DNA of 64,000 nucleotides. Origin: Ancalomicrobiaceae bacterium S20. GTDB lineage: Bacteria > Pseudomonadota > Alphaproteobacteria > Rhizobiales > Ancalomicrobiaceae. Made by a program: the position numbers and the translations under genes. Where the stretch lies: NCBI GenBank assembly GCA_040269895.1, contig CP158568.1, positions 4,727,501 through 4,791,500 on the forward strand, in the 5' to 3' direction. The notes below the pieces were generated by a model, which saw nothing but the letters and a program-made list of their open reading frames with translations, had not been told where the DNA came from and made no database searches. This document shows, one piece after another, positions 1 through 13,415 of the stretch; within the stretch, counting starts at the first letter, position 1; every line of letters starts with the position of its first letter.

Positions 1-2420
<2,420 letters not shown>

Positions 2421-2534
2421 CTCTCATTTGTCGATATCCATCGAATGATCCTTCCAAGCGAAGGATCGACATTCATCCCTGCACGCGGCGGTGACAAAAC
2501 ACTGCCGAAGACCTCTTCACCCTTGCGTTCCGCC

Positions 2535-2652
2535 GGCCTGGTGGTTCTAGCGGGGGGCCTGTACCCGATCCCATTCCGAACTCGGCCGTAAAACCCCCCA
2601 GCGCCAATGGTACTTCGTCTCAAGACGCGGGAGAGTAGGTCGCTGCCAGGCC
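2535..2652 (+). rRNA. rrf: 5S ribosomal RNA
   Basis: The 5S rRNA follows the 23S by about 115 bases. The ends GGCCTGGTGG and CGCTGCCAGGCC pair to form helix I. The conserved ACCCGATCCCATTCCGAACTC block and the late GGGAGAGTAGGTCG block are both present. The length of about 118 bases is normal. End positions are good to a few bases. Confidence 0.93.
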
Positions 2653-2882
2653 TGCAGAGCGCAAGTCAATCACACACGAACCCGCAAGGCGCGGCCCCCG
2701 GTCCTCCGGACGGCGCCCGCCGCGCGAAACCTTCTCGATCCGACGGACGATCCTCTCCAACGCCCTCGCACTTCTTCCCGAAGTCCGAGGGCGTCGTTGC
2801 TTGGTCGACCCGATCCCGTGGCCCCCACGTCCCGACCGGACAAGGACCCATATAATCGGACACAAGCACGAAAAACACCTCA

Positions 2883-2959
<77 letters not shown>

Positions 2960-2975
2960 AACAAAACACACACCA

Positions 2976-3010
2976 AAGCCCGCCAGGTCAAAAAACCGGC
3001 GGGCTTCGTC
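2976..3010 (+). terminator. Rho-independent-like terminator of the rRNA operon
   Basis: AAGCCCGCC (2976-2984) pairs perfectly with GGCGGGCTT (2998-3006) around a 13-base loop, then CGTCGTTT. The T tract is short. A second small inverted repeat, CACGACA/TGTCGTG (3019-3025 and 3035-3041), follows closely. Confidence 0.75.
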
Positions 3011-3276
3011 GTTTAAGGCACGACAGGTAGACCATGTCGTGTCGAAGCGCGTAGCGCGAATGGTCCGGCGGCGACTTCGCACTCAGGCGCGGTCCGGCAT
3101 GCAGACACCGCGCCGGAGGCGCGCTCGCCGGTGCGACGTGCGCCTTGGCCCGGCGTGCTCGAATCGGTCGGATCAGCGTCTGCGCCGAGGCCTTCACGAC
3201 CCTCTGTTCCCCAGGCTCCGCCCGCGCTCTGGACTCGATCGTGAGAATGCGGTCGGATGCGCCGGGGAGGAGATGC

Positions 3277-4481
3277 ATGACCGTCGCACACCAGCCTTGG
3301 CTCGTGGCGTTGTCGCTGCTCATGGCATTCCAGGGCAGTTACGTCGGCCTGCATCTCGCGCGGCAGATCGGCGAGGCGACGGGGTTGCGCCATCGCCGCC
3401 TGATCGCCTCCTCGGCGCTCTCGCTCGCTCTGGCGATCTGGACAATGCATTTCATCGGGATGCTGGCGGTCGATCTGCCGGTGGCGGCCGACTTTCTCGT
3501 GCTGCCGACGCTGCTGTCCTTCCTGATCTGCGTTCTCGTCGTGGGCGTCGCCGTCTTCATCGTCAGCCCGGAATGGGTGTCCGGGCGCCGCCTCGTGGCG
3601 GCGGCGCTGTTCATGGGCGGCGGCATCGTCGTGATGCACCATCTGGGCATGCTGGCGCTGCAGAAGGGGTTTCATCTCGGCCATGATCCGTTTGCGACCG
3701 GCGTGAGTGCCCTCATCGGCGTCGCTGCCTCCGGCATGGCGCTCTGGCTCGGCTTCGGCGATCGGGCGCCGCGTTCCTTACCGGGCTCGGCCGCGCTCCT
3801 GGCGCTCGGCATCTCGGCAATGCATTACACCGCGATGAGCGGCACCAGCCTGCATCCGCATGCGGTCGAAGCGGTCGGCACCCAGCCGGCTCTATCGCCG
3901 GGGCTTCTGGCCGTGGTGGTGTCGGTGGTGGCCTTTTTCGTCTCGGGGCTGTTCCTGCTGACCCTGGTCCCGATCCGCCCCGCCCCCGAGGTCGCCGTTC
4001 TGTCGCGGGCTGCGCCGGGCGGCCTCGAAGCGGCCCCTCCGAGGCGGGAGACCCGCGCCCGGCGGGCGCGATCGCCGAGGGTGCCGTCCCCGCGACCTCG
4101 GCCACGCCCGGTCCATCGGCTGCTGCGGCCTATCCGAAGGTTCTGCCGGTCGAGCGCGAAGGTCTCAAGCGCAGTCTCGACGTCCTGCGTATCGTGGCCG
4201 TGCAGGCGCAAGCGCATTACACGCAGCTGTTCGACGGTGAAGAGACCTGGTTTTGCCCTCTGACGATTTCGGAGGTCGAGGCTCGGCTCGATCCGGCCGA
4301 GTTCAGCCGCATCCACCGCAGTCACATCGTCCGCCTGGACAAGATCGCCACGTTGAAGCGGTCGGGGGACGCCGGCGAAGTCCTGTTGTCGACGCGGGTG
4401 CCCTACAAGGTTCCGGTCGCGCGTTCGCGCAATCGTTGGCTCAAGGCGCAATTGCAGGGGCGTTTGATCGTCACGTCCTGA
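3277..4481 (+). CDS. coxC: CoxC-like MHYT / LytTR membrane sensor-regulator, frameshifted as sequenced
   Basis: Putative membrane-bound CO- or redox-responsive regulator of the cox genes. The N-terminal part (3277 to about 4030) has several transmembrane segments with three MHYT-type motifs: MHFIGM, MHHLGM and MHYTAM. The MHYT family is proposed to bind a metal in the membrane. The C-terminal part (about 4140-4481) is a LytTR DNA-binding domain, with the typical SRIHRSHIVRLDKI segment. The two halves lie in different frames. Adding one C to the CCCC run at 4034-4037 joins them through an Ala/Pro linker into about 400 residues, the architecture of CoxC/CoxH of Oligotropha (Afipia) carboxidovorans. 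The ATG at 3277 follows a GGGGAGG site. Downstream genes are coxMSLDEF. The domain assignment is firm. Whether the break is real or a base-calling error is not decided. Confidence 0.85.
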
Positions 4482-4904
4482 AAGGGGTTGCGACCGGGGC
4501 GCCGGTCCGCGCGGATCCGAGCTGCCTGTGGCTCGGCCGATGTCCCGACGGCGAATGCCGAAGCGAGCGCCGATGCGACGATGCCCTGCCCTCGATGCGT
4601 GCGCGGCTCGATCCGTTCGGCCGCGCCCGCGCCACGGGCGCGGGGAAGAGGGCGTCGAACAGGGCAGATACCCTATGGCCCCGGTTGGCTTTTCTGCCCC
4701 TCGCGCTCCGCACGAGTTGCGGGCATCTTGGACCAAATGCGGCAGGGCTTCTGACGCAATTCGTGCAGGAAATGCACCGCCGGTGCGCCGGAACCGTCGA
4801 TCGTGCATCCGCAGTTGCCCTTAGGTGGGCCACTCATACCCTCTGCGAACCGATTTAAAGAGCCCGGATCGATGCGGTCCGAGCCGATCGTGGAGGAGAC
4901 GCCC
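4482..4904 (+). other. Intergenic region between coxC and coxM, likely holding the coxM promoter
   Basis: This 423-base stretch has no convincing reading frame. It holds a perfect 9-bp hairpin, CCGCGCCCG (4621-4629) and CGGGCGCGG (4635-4643), with no T tract. An A/T-rich spot lies near 4850 (GATTTAAAG). In the well-studied cox cluster, transcription of the structural genes starts upstream of coxM under CO control, so a promoter here is expected. I could not settle on promoter boxes. Confidence 0.5.
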
Positions 4905-5774
4905 GTGATTCCCGGACCCTTCGTCTACCACCGTCCCGGCAGCGTCGCGGAGGCCGTCGGGCTGCTCGCGTCGCTCGGTGAGGAGGCCCGACCGCTCGCC
5001 GGCGGGCACAGCCTGATCCCGATGATGAAGCTGCGCATGGCAATGCCCGAGCATCTGGTCGATCTCGGCGGCATCGCGGCGCTCAAGGGCATCGCCCGTG
5101 ATGGCGATGATGTCGTCATCGGCGCGACCACGACGCAAGCCGAACTGCTCAAATCCGACCTGCTCGCGGCGGTGCTGCCGATCATGCGCGAGACCTCGGC
5201 CGTGATCGCCGATCCGCAGATCCGCACGCGTGGCACGATCGGCGGCAATGTCGCCAACGGCGATCCCGGCAACGACATGCCGGGCCTGATGCTCTGCCTC
5301 GATGCGCGCTACGTCGTCGCCGGGCCGAACGGAAGCCGCGAGATCGCGGCGCGCGACTTCTACCAGGCCGCCTACTTCACCGCGCTCGAACCCGGCGAGA
5401 TCGTCACGGCCGTGCGCATCCCGGTTCCGCCGACCGGCCACGGCTTCGCTTACGAGAAGCTCAAGCGCAAGGTCGGCGACTATGCGACCGCCGCAGCCGC
5501 CGTGGTGCTGACGATGGCGGGTGGCCGCGTGACCTCCGCCTCGATCGGCCTCACCAATGTCGCGCCGACGCCACTGTTTGCCGAGGCGGCGAGCCGGCTC
5601 GTGGTCGGCACCGGTCTCGACGCGGCGACGATCCGTGCCGCCGCGGAGGCGGCCAAGGCGATCGCCGACCCCGCCACCGACGGCCGCGGCACGGCCGAAT
5701 ATCGCCGCGAGATGGCCGGCGTCATGGTCGCTCGCGCGCTCGCCAAGGCCGCCGGCCGCGCCAAGGGAGCCTGA
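4905..5774 (+). CDS. coxM: Carbon monoxide dehydrogenase medium (FAD) subunit CoxM
   Basis: FAD-binding subunit of aerobic CO dehydrogenase, passing electrons from the iron-sulfur subunit CoxS to the quinone pool. The protein has 289 residues, matching the roughly 288 of the O. carboxidovorans subunit. FAD-contact motifs near the N-terminus are the [13 protein letters not shown] segment at about residue 32 and the [16 protein letters not shown] segment at about residue 111. The GTG start at 4905 is chosen because it follows a GGAGGAG site and the encoded [11 protein letters not shown] matches the family N-terminus. Upstream in-frame ATGs would add an unsupported extension. It is first in the M-S-L order seen in all form I CO dehydrogenase operons. 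Confidence 0.96.
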   Translation: MIPGPFVYHRPGSVAEAVGLLASLGEEARPLAGGHSLIPMMKLRMAMPEHLVDLGGIAALKGIARDGDDVVIGATTTQAELLKSDLLAAVLPIMRETSAVIADPQIRTRGTIGGNVANGDPGNDMPGLMLCLDARYVVAGPNGSREIAARDFYQAAYFTALEPGEIVTAVRIPVPPTGHGFAYEKLKRKVGDYATAAAAVVLTMAGGRVTSASIGLTNVAPTPLFAEAASRLVVGTGLDAATIRAAAEAAKAIADPATDGRGTAEYRREMAGVMVARALAKAAGRAKGA

Positions 5775-5778
5775 ACCC

Positions 5779-6284
5779 ATGTCCCAGATCGACAATGTCG
5801 CCGTGACCGTGACGGTCAACGGCAAGAAGCACCAGCGCTTCGTCGAGCCGCGCACGCTGCTCGTCCATTTCCTGCGCGAAGACCTCGCGCTGACCGGCAC
5901 GCACATCGGCTGCGAGACCAGCCATTGCGGCGCCTGCACGGTCGAGATCGACGGCGTCTCCGTGAAGTCCTGCACCATGTTTGCCGTCCAGGCGAACGGT
6001 GCGTCGGTCACGACGGTCGAGGGGTTGGCTCAGCCGGACGGCACGCTGCATGCGCTGCAGGAGGGCTTTCGGCAGTGCCACGGGCTGCAGTGCGGCTTCT
6101 GCACGCCGGGCATGCTGATGCGCGCCAAGGTGCTGCTCGCCGAGAACCCGGACCCGACCGAGGCGGAGATCCGCGCCGGCATCTCCGGCAATCTCTGCCG
6201 CTGCACCGGCTACCAGAACATCGTCAAAGCCATCCAGTACGCCGCCGCCAAGCTGAACGGCCGTACCTATCAGGAGGCCGCCGA

Positions 6285-6288
<4 letters not shown>
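5779..6288 (+). CDS. coxS: Carbon monoxide dehydrogenase small (2Fe-2S) subunit CoxS
   Basis: Iron-sulfur subunit carrying two 2Fe-2S clusters that link the Mo-Cu centre of CoxL to FAD in CoxM. It has 169 residues. The N-terminal plant-ferredoxin-like domain has the [10 protein letters not shown] ligand motif (Cys45, 50, 53) with a further Cys near 65. The C-terminal helical domain has [13 protein letters not shown] (about 104-116) and the [12 protein letters not shown] motif (about 136-147). All eight ligand cysteines expected of the family can be seen. The gene starts four bases after the coxM stop and overlaps the coxL start by the ATGA tetranucleotide, indicating translational coupling. 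Confidence 0.97.
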
Positions 6289-8708
<2,420 letters not shown>

Positions 8709-8799
8709 ACCCGAACCCCCGCGGCGGCCGGCACTGGCCGGTCGCCGCCCCATCCTCGGCCCGAGACCCGCTCGGCCCTTCCCGGGACGCCGCCCGACC

Positions 8800-9687
8800 A
8801 TGCTCGATAGCCAGCCCCCCGATCGCCAAACCATTGCGGATCGCCTCGCCGGCGTCGGCTATGTCGCCGACGGCGCGCTCGCGACCGCGCTGCAGCTCAT
8901 GGATCTGCTGCAGCGACCGTTGCTCATCGAAGGCGAGGCGGGCGTCGGCAAGACCGAGGTCGCCAAGGCGCTCGCCGCCGTTCACGACACGCGGCTGATC
9001 CGGCTGCAATGCCACGAGGGTCTGGACCGGGCGGACGCGCTCTACGAATGGAACTATCAGCGCCAGCTCCTGGCCATCAAAACGCGCGAGGGCCTCGACG
9101 CCGACGAGACCGAGGCGCATGTCTTCTCCGAGCGCTACCTGCTCGAGCGACCGCTGCTCGCGGCGATCCGCCAGCCGGTCGCGCCGGTGCTGCTGATCGA
9201 CGAGGTCGATCGTGCCGACGAGGAGTTCGAGGCGTTCATGCTCGAAGTCCTGTCGGATTTCCAGGTCTCGATCCCCGAACTCGGCACCATCACGGCGACC
9301 GCGATCCCGCGCGTGGTGCTGACCTCCAACGGCACGCGCGAGCTTTCCGACGCGCTGCGGCGGCGCTGCCTCTATCACGCGCTCGACTTCCCCGATGTCG
9401 AGCGCGAGGCGCGCATCCTGCTCGCCCGGCTGCCCGGCATCGATACGACGCTGGCGCTGCAGATCGCGCGGCTGATCGAGCGCATCCGCAAGGAGGAACT
9501 CACCAAGACGCCCGGCGTCGCCGAGACGCTCGACTGGGCGGCGGCGCTCGTCGGGCTCGGTGTGACGCGGCTCGACGAGGCGCGCGAAACCGTGTTCGAG
9601 ACGCTCGCCTGCGTGCTCAAGACCCGCGAGGATCGCGCCCGTATCGGCCGCGAGGTCGTCGACCGCCTGATCGGAAAGGTGGCGTGA
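8800..9687 (+). CDS. coxD: CoxD, MoxR-type AAA+ ATPase for CO dehydrogenase maturation
   Basis: AAA+ ATPase of 295 residues. Walker A is GEAGVGKTE at about residue 45 and Walker B is VLLIDEVDRADEEFE at about residue 132. The LTSNGTRELSDALRRR segment supplies sensor 1 and arginine-finger regions. In O. carboxidovorans CoxD is a membrane-associated chaperone needed to add the sulfido ligand during assembly of the Mo-S-Cu site. That role is assigned here by family and by position between coxL and coxE. The gap from coxL is 91 bases, and the stop lies one base before the coxE start. The pairing of a MoxR ATPase with a VWA protein is typical of cofactor-insertion chaperones. Confidence 0.94.
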   Translation: MLDSQPPDRQTIADRLAGVGYVADGALATALQLMDLLQRPLLIEGEAGVGKTEVAKALAAVHDTRLIRLQCHEGLDRADALYEWNYQRQLLAIKTREGLDADETEAHVFSERYLLERPLLAAIRQPVAPVLLIDEVDRADEEFEAFMLEVLSDFQVSIPELGTITATAIPRVVLTSNGTRELSDALRRRCLYHALDFPDVEREARILLARLPGIDTTLALQIARLIERIRKEELTKTPGVAETLDWAAALVGLGVTRLDEARETVFETLACVLKTREDRARIGREVVDRLIGKVA

Positions 9688-9688
9688 C

Positions 9689-10897
9689 ATGGCTGCGACT
9701 CCGGCTGCGCAACGACTCGAAACATGGGACGACATCGGCCGCGCGATCCGCCGCCGCGTCGCCGGCTTCGTCGCGACCCTGCGCGACAACGGCTTTCGCG
9801 TCGGCCTTGCCGAGGCGCGCGACGCGGCGCGTCTGCTCGCGCACCCGACGGTCACACGACCGTCGGACGCAAAGCCGGCGTTGCGGGCGCTGTTCTGTGG
9901 CCGGCGATCGGATTGGGATGCGTTCGATGCGCTGTTCGACGCGTTCTGGGCCGGCAGGGGCGTGAAGACCCGTGTCGCGGTGTCGGGTTCGAGCGCGATG
10001 GTAAGCCAGCGAACCATCAAGTCCATGCAGGACGCGCGGGCCGGGGCAGGGATGGCTGGTCCGGCGATGGACGTCGAACGGGGCGCCGAGGGCCCGGAGA
10101 CGGAAGCCGACCCGTCCGGTCGACGCGAGGGCGCGAGCCTGTTCGAGGCGCTCGCACGCACCGACTTTCGCCACATCGCCGATCCGGAGGCGCTCGCCGA
10201 GGCGCATGCGCTCGCGGCGCGGCTCGCGCGGCGGATGCGCGCCCGGCTGACGCGCCGGGACAAGGCCGCGCGCCATGGGGCCCGGCTCGATCTGCGCCGC
10301 ACGATCCGGGCGAGCGTCGCGACCGGCGGCACGCCGATCGCGCTCGTGCGCCGGCGCCCGCGTTCGCGCCCGCTGCGGCTCGTGGTGCTGGTCGACGCCT
10401 CCGGCTCGATGAGCCTCTACACGGGCGTGTTGCTGCGCTTCGTCCACGGCGTGCTCGACCATTTCCGCGAGGCGGAAGCGTTCCTGTTCCACACGCGGCT
10501 CGTCCATGTCTCGGATGCGTTAAAGGAGAAGGACGCAGGCCGCGCGCTCGATCGCCTCGGGTTGATGGCCGAAGGCGTCGGCGGCGGCACGCGGATCGGC
10601 GACAGCCTCGCGACCTTCAACCGACACCACGCCGCGCGCGTCATTCACTCGCGCACCTGCGTGATGATCCTGTCCGACGGCTACGACACCGGCGAGCCTG
10701 AACGGCTCGGCGCCGAGATGGCGGCGCTCGGTCGCCGCTGCCGGCGCATCGTCTGGCTCAATCCGCTGCTCGGATGGGAGGGCTACGAGCCCTCGGCCCG
10801 CGGGATGTCGGCCGCGCTGCCGCACATCGACCTGTTCGCGCCCGCCCACACGATCGAGAGCCTGATGGCGCTCGAACCCTATCTCGCGCGCATCTGA
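9689..10897 (+). CDS. coxE: CoxE, VWA-domain maturation protein
   Basis: Von Willebrand factor A domain protein of 402 residues that partners CoxD in building the CO dehydrogenase active site; in O. carboxidovorans it is implicated in copper insertion. The C-terminal half holds the metal-ion-dependent adhesion site motif VDASGSM, with its Asp at about residue 236. Nearby are a conserved GGTRIGDSL segment and a late LSDGYDTGEP segment. The N-terminal half is Arg/Ala-rich and helical. The gene begins one base after the coxD stop and ends ten bases before coxF. The length matches the family. Confidence 0.93.
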   Translation: MAATPAAQRLETWDDIGRAIRRRVAGFVATLRDNGFRVGLAEARDAARLLAHPTVTRPSDAKPALRALFCGRRSDWDAFDALFDAFWAGRGVKTRVAVSGSSAMVSQRTIKSMQDARAGAGMAGPAMDVERGAEGPETEADPSGRREGASLFEALARTDFRHIADPEALAEAHALAARLARRMRARLTRRDKAARHGARLDLRRTIRASVATGGTPIALVRRRPRSRPLRLVVLVDASGSMSLYTGVLLRFVHGVLDHFREAEAFLFHTRLVHVSDALKEKDAGRALDRLGLMAEGVGGGTRIGDSLATFNRHHAARVIHSRTCVMILSDGYDTGEPERLGAEMAALGRRCRRIVWLNPLLGWEGYEPSARGMSAALPHIDLFAPAHTIESLMALEPYLARI

Positions 10898-10907
10898 GGA
10901 GGAGCCC

Positions 10908-11735
10908 ATGCAACCTCGGACCGACGTCATCGACCTCGCCGCGACGCTGAAGGCGCGCAACGAGGCCTTCTGCCTCGCGACCGTGGTGCGCACGGTCTCG
11001 GTCACGGCCGCCAAGGCCGGCGCCAAGGCGGTGATCCGGCCCGACGGCACGATCTCCGAGGGCTGGATCGGCGGCGGCTGCGCCCGGGCGGCGGTGGTCA
11101 AGGCCGCGCGCGAGGCGCTCGGCGACGGCCAGCCGCGGCTGGTCTCGGTCATGCCGAAGGACATTCTCGCCGAACTCGGTCTAAAGCCCGGCGAGGAGCG
11201 CGACGGTATCCGCTTCGCCCGCAACATGTGCCCGAGCCGTGGCACGCTGGATGTCTTTGTCGAACCGATGCTGCCCAGGCCCGAGCTGGTCGTGCTCGGT
11301 GCGAGCCCGGTCGCGGTCGCGCTTTCGGATCTCGCAGCGCGCTTCGGCTATCGGGTCGCGGTTTCCGCGCCCGCCGACGATCTCGCGCTCCATGGCGAGG
11401 CCGACGAGCGCATCGAGGGCCATGCCCTGCCCGCCGTCGCGACCGGTCATCGGTTCGTGGTCGTCTCCACCCAGGGGCGCGGCGACGAGGCGGCGCTGAA
11501 GGCGGCGCTTCAGGGCGAGGCCGATCATGTCGCCTTCGTCGGCAGCCGCCGGAAGATGGCGGCGCTGCGCGAGAGCCTCGCCGAGGCGGGCGTCGCCCTC
11601 GACCGGCTCGACCGGGTCAAGGCGCCGGCCGGGCTCGACCTCGGCGCGATCACGCCCGAGGAAATTGCGCTCTCCATCCTCGCCGAAATCCTGTCGCTGC
11701 GCCGTGCCGGCCAGCGCGTGCCCCACGAGATATGA
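10908..11735 (+). CDS. coxF: CoxF, XdhC/CoxI-family maturation protein
   Basis: Protein of 275 residues in the XdhC/CoxI family, which binds the molybdenum cofactor and helps with its sulfuration before insertion into molybdenum hydroxylases. The N-terminal XdhC_CoxI segment runs from about residue 10 to 75 and includes ISEGWIGGGCARAAV. The C-terminal Rossmann-like domain includes LVVLGASPVAVAL and the FVGSRRKMA motif typical of the family. A GGAGG site precedes the ATG. Its stop overlaps an ATGA that leads into the coxG remnant. Together with CoxD and CoxE this gives a near-complete maturation set. Confidence 0.94.
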   Translation: MQPRTDVIDLAATLKARNEAFCLATVVRTVSVTAAKAGAKAVIRPDGTISEGWIGGGCARAAVVKAAREALGDGQPRLVSVMPKDILAELGLKPGEERDGIRFARNMCPSRGTLDVFVEPMLPRPELVVLGASPVAVALSDLAARFGYRVAVSAPADDLALHGEADERIEGHALPAVATGHRFVVVSTQGRGDEAALKAALQGEADHVAFVGSRRKMAALRESLAEAGVALDRLDRVKAPAGLDLGAITPEEIALSILAEILSLRRAGQRVPHEI

Positions 11736-11746
11736 GGACCAACCCC

Positions 11747-12019
11747 ATGCAGATGAACGACAGCCAGCGCATCGCCGCCCCGCGCGCCTCGATCCGTGGC
11801 CATGCGAACCTGGAGATGACAGTTGCGAACGGGATGATCGCCAGCGGCCGGCTCAAGGTCGACCCCGTGAAGGCGATGTTCGGCGGCAAGTCGGCCGCGG
11901 CTCTGGTTCTCGCGCTCCTGCTGCCGATCGGCGCGGCGCATCTCTGCTGTCTCGGCAGTGCCCATGCCGACACCGGGCTCGCCCATGCGGCGATCTGCAC
12001 CGGCTCGCCGGTCCGCTGA
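11747..12019 (+). pseudogene. coxG: Truncated CoxG remnant
   Basis: An open frame of 90 codons that looks like a shrunken coxG. CoxG normally has about 150-205 residues with an SRPBCC fold and recruits CO dehydrogenase to the membrane. The first 13 residues (MQMNDSQRIAAPR) match the CoxG start. After a loss of roughly 30 residues, GRLKVDPVKAMFGGK matches the internal K-V-x-P-V-K-A-x-F-x-G-K block. The rest of the domain is replaced by a hydrophobic stretch (ALVLALLLPIGAAHLCCLG) and an unrelated tail. ATG 11747 follows a GAGGA site; ATG 11732 overlaps the coxF stop. The resemblance is judged by eye. The frame is still open, so a short membrane peptide could be made. Confidence 0.65.
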
Positions 12020-12091
12020 GCGGATCCGGCCGGCGCGTGCATGTTGCGCGGCCCGATCGGAACCGGTCGCGCCGATCGGCGGGGATCGCCC

Positions 12092-13354
12092 TCAATCGGC
12101 CTTCGCGGCGATCCGGCGTCTCGCGAGTGTGAGGCCGAGGCCGACCATGACGTAGGCCGCGGCGGCGCCATAAAGCCCGAGCAGCGGGATCAATGCGCTG
12201 TTCAATGCCGCCGAGGCGATCACGGCACCGATCGCCGTCGTGGCGATCGCCTGGTCGCGGTGCTGCGAGATCAGCACGAAGCCGAGGCCCTCGGACGTCA
12301 TCCGCGCGAGCGTGCCGAGCATGATCAGTGCGAAGACCGGCAGCGAGGCTGCCAGGATCGGGCGCCCCATCAACGGCAGCAGCGCGGGCATGACCAGACC
12401 GGCCGCGAGTGCGAGGCCGATCCCCCAGCGGGCGGTCTCCAGCGCGATCCGTCGCCGCTCCTTGCCGATGAGGGCCGTGTCGCCGGTGCGTGCCGCGCTC
12501 ACGAGCGCTGGCATCTGCGGCAGCATGATGCCGTTGACCGCCAGCGTGTGCACGACGTTGGTGTAGGACCAGAAGAACGTGTAGATGCCGACCGCCTCCA
12601 TGCCGAGGAAATAGGAGACGAGAAAGCGGTCGAGGTAGAGGTTGCCGACCACGCCGATGTCGGCGATCCAGAACGGCACGCCACCGACGAAGGCGCGGCG
12701 CAGATAATCGCGATCGAAGCCGGCGAACCGCCACCATCCACGGGTCACGGCGAGGATCGCGATCGCGATCCAGCTGAGCGACAGACCGCCGACCCAGCAT
12801 AGCAGGACGGTATCGAGGCTGCGGGCGCCGGGATCGATGAGGCCCCAGAGGATGGCGATCAGGGGCCACAGGCCCGAGCGGATGAAAAACAGGATGTTCG
12901 CCGCGACCGCCTGACCGCGTCCGATCTGCAGCGAGAACGCATCGAGCGAGAGATGTTCCAGCAGAAGGATGGCGGCGATCAGCATGGCTGTCGTCGCCCC
13001 GATCGGGGGGCCGAACCACATTGCGCCCGCCCAGAGCAGGGCCTGAACGGCGAGTTCGATCGCGAAGGTCGTGGCGAGCCTGGTTGTGGCGATCGGGATC
13101 GCAGCGGATCGGTCGAGACCGACCACCAGGCGTGAGGTCCAGTCGTGGATGCCGAAGCTCAGGATGACCGGCAGACCGGTCACCAGGCCCACGATGAGAC
13201 CGTAGGCGCCGACATCGGCGAGGCCGAGGTAACGCGCCATGTAGATCGTCAGAGCGAACTTGGCGCCGGCATTGCCGAGCCGCAGCAGGACCATCGCCGC
13301 CTGGGCCGCTGTCCGACGGTGTCTCTTTGCGAGCTTCAGCAGGTTCGACGTCAT
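12092..13354 (-). CDS. Polysaccharide / O-antigen flippase-like membrane protein
   Basis: Integral membrane protein of 420 residues with about 12 to 14 hydrophobic segments, of the MATE/Wzx polysaccharide transporter superfamily. Such proteins flip lipid-linked oligosaccharides across the inner membrane. Visible features are a basic N-terminus, the IYMARYLGLADVGAYGL segment near residue 37 that is typical of Wzx-like proteins (a GxxxxGxY pattern), and a short basic C-terminus. It ends convergently with the cox cluster and lies 61 bases downstream of a glycosyltransferase on the same strand. It most likely forms an exopolysaccharide or lipopolysaccharide unit with the two glycosyltransferases. 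The substrate cannot be told from the sequence. Confidence 0.85.
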   Translation of the reverse strand: MTSNLLKLAKRHRRTAAQAAMVLLRLGNAGAKFALTIYMARYLGLADVGAYGLIVGLVTGLPVILSFGIHDWTSRLVVGLDRSAAIPIATTRLATTFAIELAVQALLWAGAMWFGPPIGATTAMLIAAILLLEHLSLDAFSLQIGRGQAVAANILFFIRSGLWPLIAILWGLIDPGARSLDTVLLCWVGGLSLSWIAIAILAVTRGWWRFAGFDRDYLRRAFVGGVPFWIADIGVVGNLYLDRFLVSYFLGMEAVGIYTFFWSYTNVVHTLAVNGIMLPQMPALVSAARTGDTALIGKERRRIALETARWGIGLALAAGLVMPALLPLMGRPILAASLPVFALIMLGTLARMTSEGLGFVLISQHRDQAIATTAIGAVIASAALNSALIPLLGLYGAAAAYVMVGLGLTLARRRIAAKAD

Positions 13355-13415
13355 CGCGGTCGGTGGCTCCGATCGGTCGCGCGCGGCGGTTCGGACGCAG
13401 GGCTCGGCGCGGCGC

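Noticed and set aside
4194-4481. A separate LytTR-only regulator gene starting at GTG 4194
   Set aside because: The family pattern continues upstream of that GTG in the same frame (KVLPVEREG), so this is the C-terminal part of coxC and not an independent gene.
4679-4699. Sigma-54-like promoter (GG-N10-GC arrangement) upstream of coxM
   Set aside because: The match to TGGCAC-N5-TTGC is poor outside the GG and GC dinucleotides, and such pairs are frequent in DNA this rich in G/C.
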